From NCBI RefSeq assembly GCF_036013645.1, contig NZ_CP107869.1, positions 6,076,001 to 6,140,000 of the forward strand: a DNA stretch of 64,000 nt, written 5' to 3'. Origin of the DNA: Streptomyces sp. NBC_00490 (GTDB lineage Bacteria; Actinomycetota; Actinomycetes; Streptomycetales; Streptomycetaceae). Shown piece by piece: positions 61,800 through 64,000 of the stretch; the first letter of the stretch is position 1, and each line of letters starts with the position of its first letter. The notes below the pieces were generated by a model. The model was not told the origin of the DNA. It did not search any database and saw only the letters and a program-made list of their open reading frames with translations. Made by a program: the position numbers and the translations under genes.

Positions 61800-63647
61800 A
61801 TGTGCGGAATCGTGGGTTACGTGGGGTCGCAGCCGGCGCTGGAAGTCGTGATGGCCGGACTGAAGCGGCTGGAGTACCGGGGGTACGACTCGGCGGGCGT
61901 CGCCGTGCTGGCGGACGGGGGGCTGGCGGCCGCCAAGAAGGCGGGCAAGCTCGTCAACCTGGAGAAGGAACTGGTGGACCGGCCCCTGCCCACCGGCGGG
62001 ACGGGCATCGGCCACACCCGGTGGGCCACGCACGGCGCCCCGACGGACGCGAACGCGCATCCCCATCTGGACAACGCGGGCCGGGTCTCGGTCGTCCACA
62101 ACGGGATCATCGAGAACTTCGCCGCGCTGCGGGCCGAGCTGACGGAGCGCGGGCATGTGCTGTCCTCCGAGACGGACACGGAGGTCGTCGCGCATCTGCT
62201 GGCGGAGGAGTTCTCCGTGACGGGCGGTCTCGCGGAGGCGATGCGGCTGGTGTGCCGGCGGCTGGACGGAGCGTTCACGCTGGTCGCGGTGCACGCGGAC
62301 GAGCCGGACGTGGTGGTGGGGGCGCGGCGGAACTCGCCGTTGGTGGTGGGCGTGGGGGAGGGGGAGGCGTTCCTGGCCTCCGATGTCGCCGCGTTCATCG
62401 CCCACACCCGGTCGGCGGTCGAGCTGGGCCAGGACCAGGTGGTGGAGCTGCGCCGGGACGGGGTGACGGTGACGGGCTTCGACGGCCGTCCGGCGGAGGT
62501 CAGGTCGTACCACGTGGACTGGGACGCGTCCGCCGCGGAGAAGGGCGGCTACGACTACTTCATGCTCAAGGAGATCGCCGAGCAGCCGAAGGCGGTCGCG
62601 GACACCCTGCTGGGCCGCATCGACGCGGCCGGTTCCCTCACGCTGGACGAGGTGCGGATCAGCGCGTCCGAGCTGCGCGAGGTGGACAAGGTGGTGATCG
62701 TGGCGTGCGGTACGGCCTTCCACGCGGGGCTGATCGCCAAGTACGCCATCGAGCACTGGACCCGGATCCCCTGCGAGGTGGAGCTGGCGAGCGAGTTCCG
62801 GTACCGGGACCCGATCCTGGGGGCGCGCTCCCTGGTGATCGCCATCTCCCAGTCCGGGGAGACCATGGACACGCTGATGGCGCTGCGGCACGCGCGGGAG
62901 CAGGGCTCGAAGGTGCTGGCGATCTGCAACACCAACGGTTCCACGATCCCTCGTGAGTCGGACGCGGTGCTGTACACGCACGCGGGGCCGGAGGTGGCGG
63001 TCGCGTCGACGAAGGCGTTCCTGACGCAGTTGGTGGCCTGCTATCTGGTGGCCCTGTACCTGGGCCAGGTGCGGGGCACCAAGTGGGGCGACGAGATCTG
63101 CGCCGTCATCCGGGACCTGTCGCAGATCTCCGGCGAGGTGGAGCGGGTGCTGGAGACCATGGAGCCGGTACGTGCCCTGGCCAGGTCGCTGGCCTCGAAG
63201 GACACGGTCCTCTTCCTCGGGCGGCACGTGGGGTATCCGGTGGCGCTGGAGGGGGCGCTGAAGCTGAAGGAGCTCGCCTACATGCACGCCGAGGGCTTCG
63301 CGGCGGGCGAGCTGAAGCACGGGCCGATCGCGCTGATCGAGGAGGACCTGCCCGTGGTGGTGGTCGTGCCGTCGCCGCGGGGCCGGTCCGTGCTGCACGA
63401 CAAGATCGTGTCCAACATCCAGGAGATCAGGGCCCGGGGCGCGCGGACGATCGTGATCGCCGAGGAGGGGGACGAGGCGGTGGTCCCGTACGCGGACCAT
63501 CTGATCCGCGTCCCGGCCACGCCCACGTTGCTGCAGCCGCTGGTGGCGACCGTGCCCTTGCAGGTCTTCGCGTGCGAGCTGGCCACGGCTCGGGGCAACG
63601 AGGTGGACCAGCCCCGGAACCTGGCCAAGTCGGTGACGGTGGAGTAG
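61800..63647 (+). CDS. glmS: Glutamine-fructose-6-phosphate aminotransferase (isomerizing)
   Basis: 615 aa, makes glucosamine-6-phosphate, the entry to cell-wall amino sugars. ATG 61800 places the catalytic Cys at position 2 (MCGIVGYVG), needed after Met removal. GATase domain (1-240) with RWATHG and HNGIIENF, then two SIS domains (about 290-610) with SQSGETMDTL and the C-terminal LAKSVTVE. Frame is open further upstream but those starts would bury the Cys nucleophile. No glmS ribozyme is visible upstream. Confidence 0.96.
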   Translation: MCGIVGYVGSQPALEVVMAGLKRLEYRGYDSAGVAVLADGGLAAAKKAGKLVNLEKELVDRPLPTGGTGIGHTRWATHGAPTDANAHPHLDNAGRVSVVHNGIIENFAALRAELTERGHVLSSETDTEVVAHLLAEEFSVTGGLAEAMRLVCRRLDGAFTLVAVHADEPDVVVGARRNSPLVVGVGEGEAFLASDVAAFIAHTRSAVELGQDQVVELRRDGVTVTGFDGRPAEVRSYHVDWDASAAEKGGYDYFMLKEIAEQPKAVADTLLGRIDAAGSLTLDEVRISASELREVDKVVIVACGTAFHAGLIAKYAIEHWTRIPCEVELASEFRYRDPILGARSLVIAISQSGETMDTLMALRHAREQGSKVLAICNTNGSTIPRESDAVLYTHAGPEVAVASTKAFLTQLVACYLVALYLGQVRGTKWGDEICAVIRDLSQISGEVERVLETMEPVRALARSLASKDTVLFLGRHVGYPVALEGALKLKELAYMHAEGFAAGELKHGPIALIEEDLPVVVVVPSPRGRSVLHDKIVSNIQEIRARGARTIVIAEEGDEAVVPYADHLIRVPATPTLLQPLVATVPLQVFACELATARGNEVDQPRNLAKSVTVE

Positions 63648-63667
63648 GGGGCGAGGGGAGCCCCCCT

Positions 63668-63680
63668 TAAGGTGCTGCGC
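63668..63680 (+). promoter_or_regulatory. Candidate leaderless promoter of acpS
   Basis: TAAGGT (63668-63673) ends 7 bases before ATG 63681. No ribosome site. Same arrangement and nearly the same sequence as at glmS. Confidence 0.5.
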
Positions 63681-64000
63681 ATGAGCATCATCGGTGTCGG
63701 GATCGACGTGGCGGAGATCGAGCGGTTCGCGGCGTCGTTGGAGCGCACACCCGGGATGGCGCGGCGGCTGTTTCTCGACAGTGAGCTGTGGTTGCCCAGC
63801 GGGGAGCGGCGGGGGGTCGCCTCGCTCGCCGCCCGGTTCGCGGCCAAGGAGGCTCTGGCGAAGGCGCTCGGGGCGCCTGCCGGGCTGCAGTGGACCGACG
63901 CCGAGGTGTACGTCGAGGACAGCGGGCAGCCGAGGCTGCGGGTCACCGGGACGGTGGCGGCGCGGGCCGCGCAGCTCGGGGTGCGGTCCTGGCATGTGTC
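63681..64000 (+). CDS. acpS: Holo-[acyl-carrier-protein] synthase, 5' part
   Basis: 106 residues visible, cut by the window end (the family is about 120-130 aa). Attaches phosphopantetheine from CoA to acyl carrier protein. Metal-binding Asp in [13 protein letters not shown] (D9) and Glu in [14 protein letters not shown] are present, with the expected 50-odd residues between them. It uses CoA, so proximity to coaA is fitting. Confidence 0.93.
   Translation, partial: MSIIGVGIDVAEIERFAASLERTPGMARRLFLDSELWLPSGERRGVASLAARFAAKEALAKALGAPAGLQWTDAEVYVEDSGQPRLRVTGTVAARAAQLGVRSWHV

Overview
The window is a high-GC actinobacterial chromosome segment, almost certainly Streptomyces. The evidence is the gene order (rplL-rpoB-rpoC, then rpsL-rpsG-fusA-tuf, then the S10, spc and alpha operons, then rplM-rpsI-glmM-coaA-glmS-acpS), frequent GTG and TTG starts, and Streptomyces-type protein lengths: RpoB is 1161 aa with the rifampicin-cluster residues H437 and S442, and S12 is 123 aa with K43 and K88. 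All housekeeping genes lie on the plus strand. Blocks of accessory genes sit between the ribosomal operons.

Layout. 1-8.7 kb: tail of rplJ, then rplL, rpoB, rpoC and a strong terminator. 8.8-9.3 kb: a DUF1707-type membrane protein. 9.3-16.9 kb (minus strand): a compact, partly overlapping gene set that I consider the most interesting part. It encodes a Crp/Fnr-type cyclic-nucleotide regulator, a class III nucleotidyl cyclase, a large protein with a degenerate P-loop and HEAT-like helices, an SPFH-like protein, a Pycsar-type membrane effector (PycTM) and an integral-membrane M48 peptidase. The cyclase C-terminus and the NTPase N-terminus share a 13-residue identical Gly-rich motif resembling paired bacterial amyloid-signalling motifs. 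A near-perfect CRP-type box lies upstream of the cyclase gene. 17.1-21.8 kb: the str operon (rpsL, rpsG, fusA, tuf) and terminator.

21.8-31.3 kb: an accessory block with a holin-like gene broken by an amber codon, a DUF1963-like protein, two small unknown genes, an acyltransferase pseudogene, a 1533-aa WXG-like/RHS polymorphic toxin with two downstream immunity candidates, and a decayed gene. 31.4-48.2 kb: rpsJ to rplQ, including secY, adk, map, infA, rpmJ and rpoA, punctuated by hairpins at operon boundaries. 48.2-49.1 kb: truA. 49.1-55.9 kb: a translationally coupled polysaccharide cluster (cellulose-synthase-like GT2, GH26 lipoprotein, GT39, UDP-glucose dehydrogenase, dolichyl-phosphate-sugar-type GT2). 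55.9-56.8 kb: a membrane-anchored unknown protein. 57-64 kb: rplM, rpsI, glmM, a DUF389 membrane protein, coaA, glmS and the first part of acpS.

How the genes work together. The housekeeping genes supply RNA polymerase, ribosomal proteins, elongation factors, the Sec channel, nucleotide and CoA metabolism, and amino-sugar synthesis for the wall (GlmS and GlmM). The accessory islands look like conflict or surface functions: a probable cyclic-nucleotide-driven defence or signalling system, a secreted polymorphic toxin with immunity, and an exopolysaccharide system. Regulatory patterns include a 27-nt element shared by the rpsL and rpsJ leaders, apparently leaderless promoters at glmS, acpS and one small gene, and three copies of a dispersed Streptomyces-type intergenic repeat.
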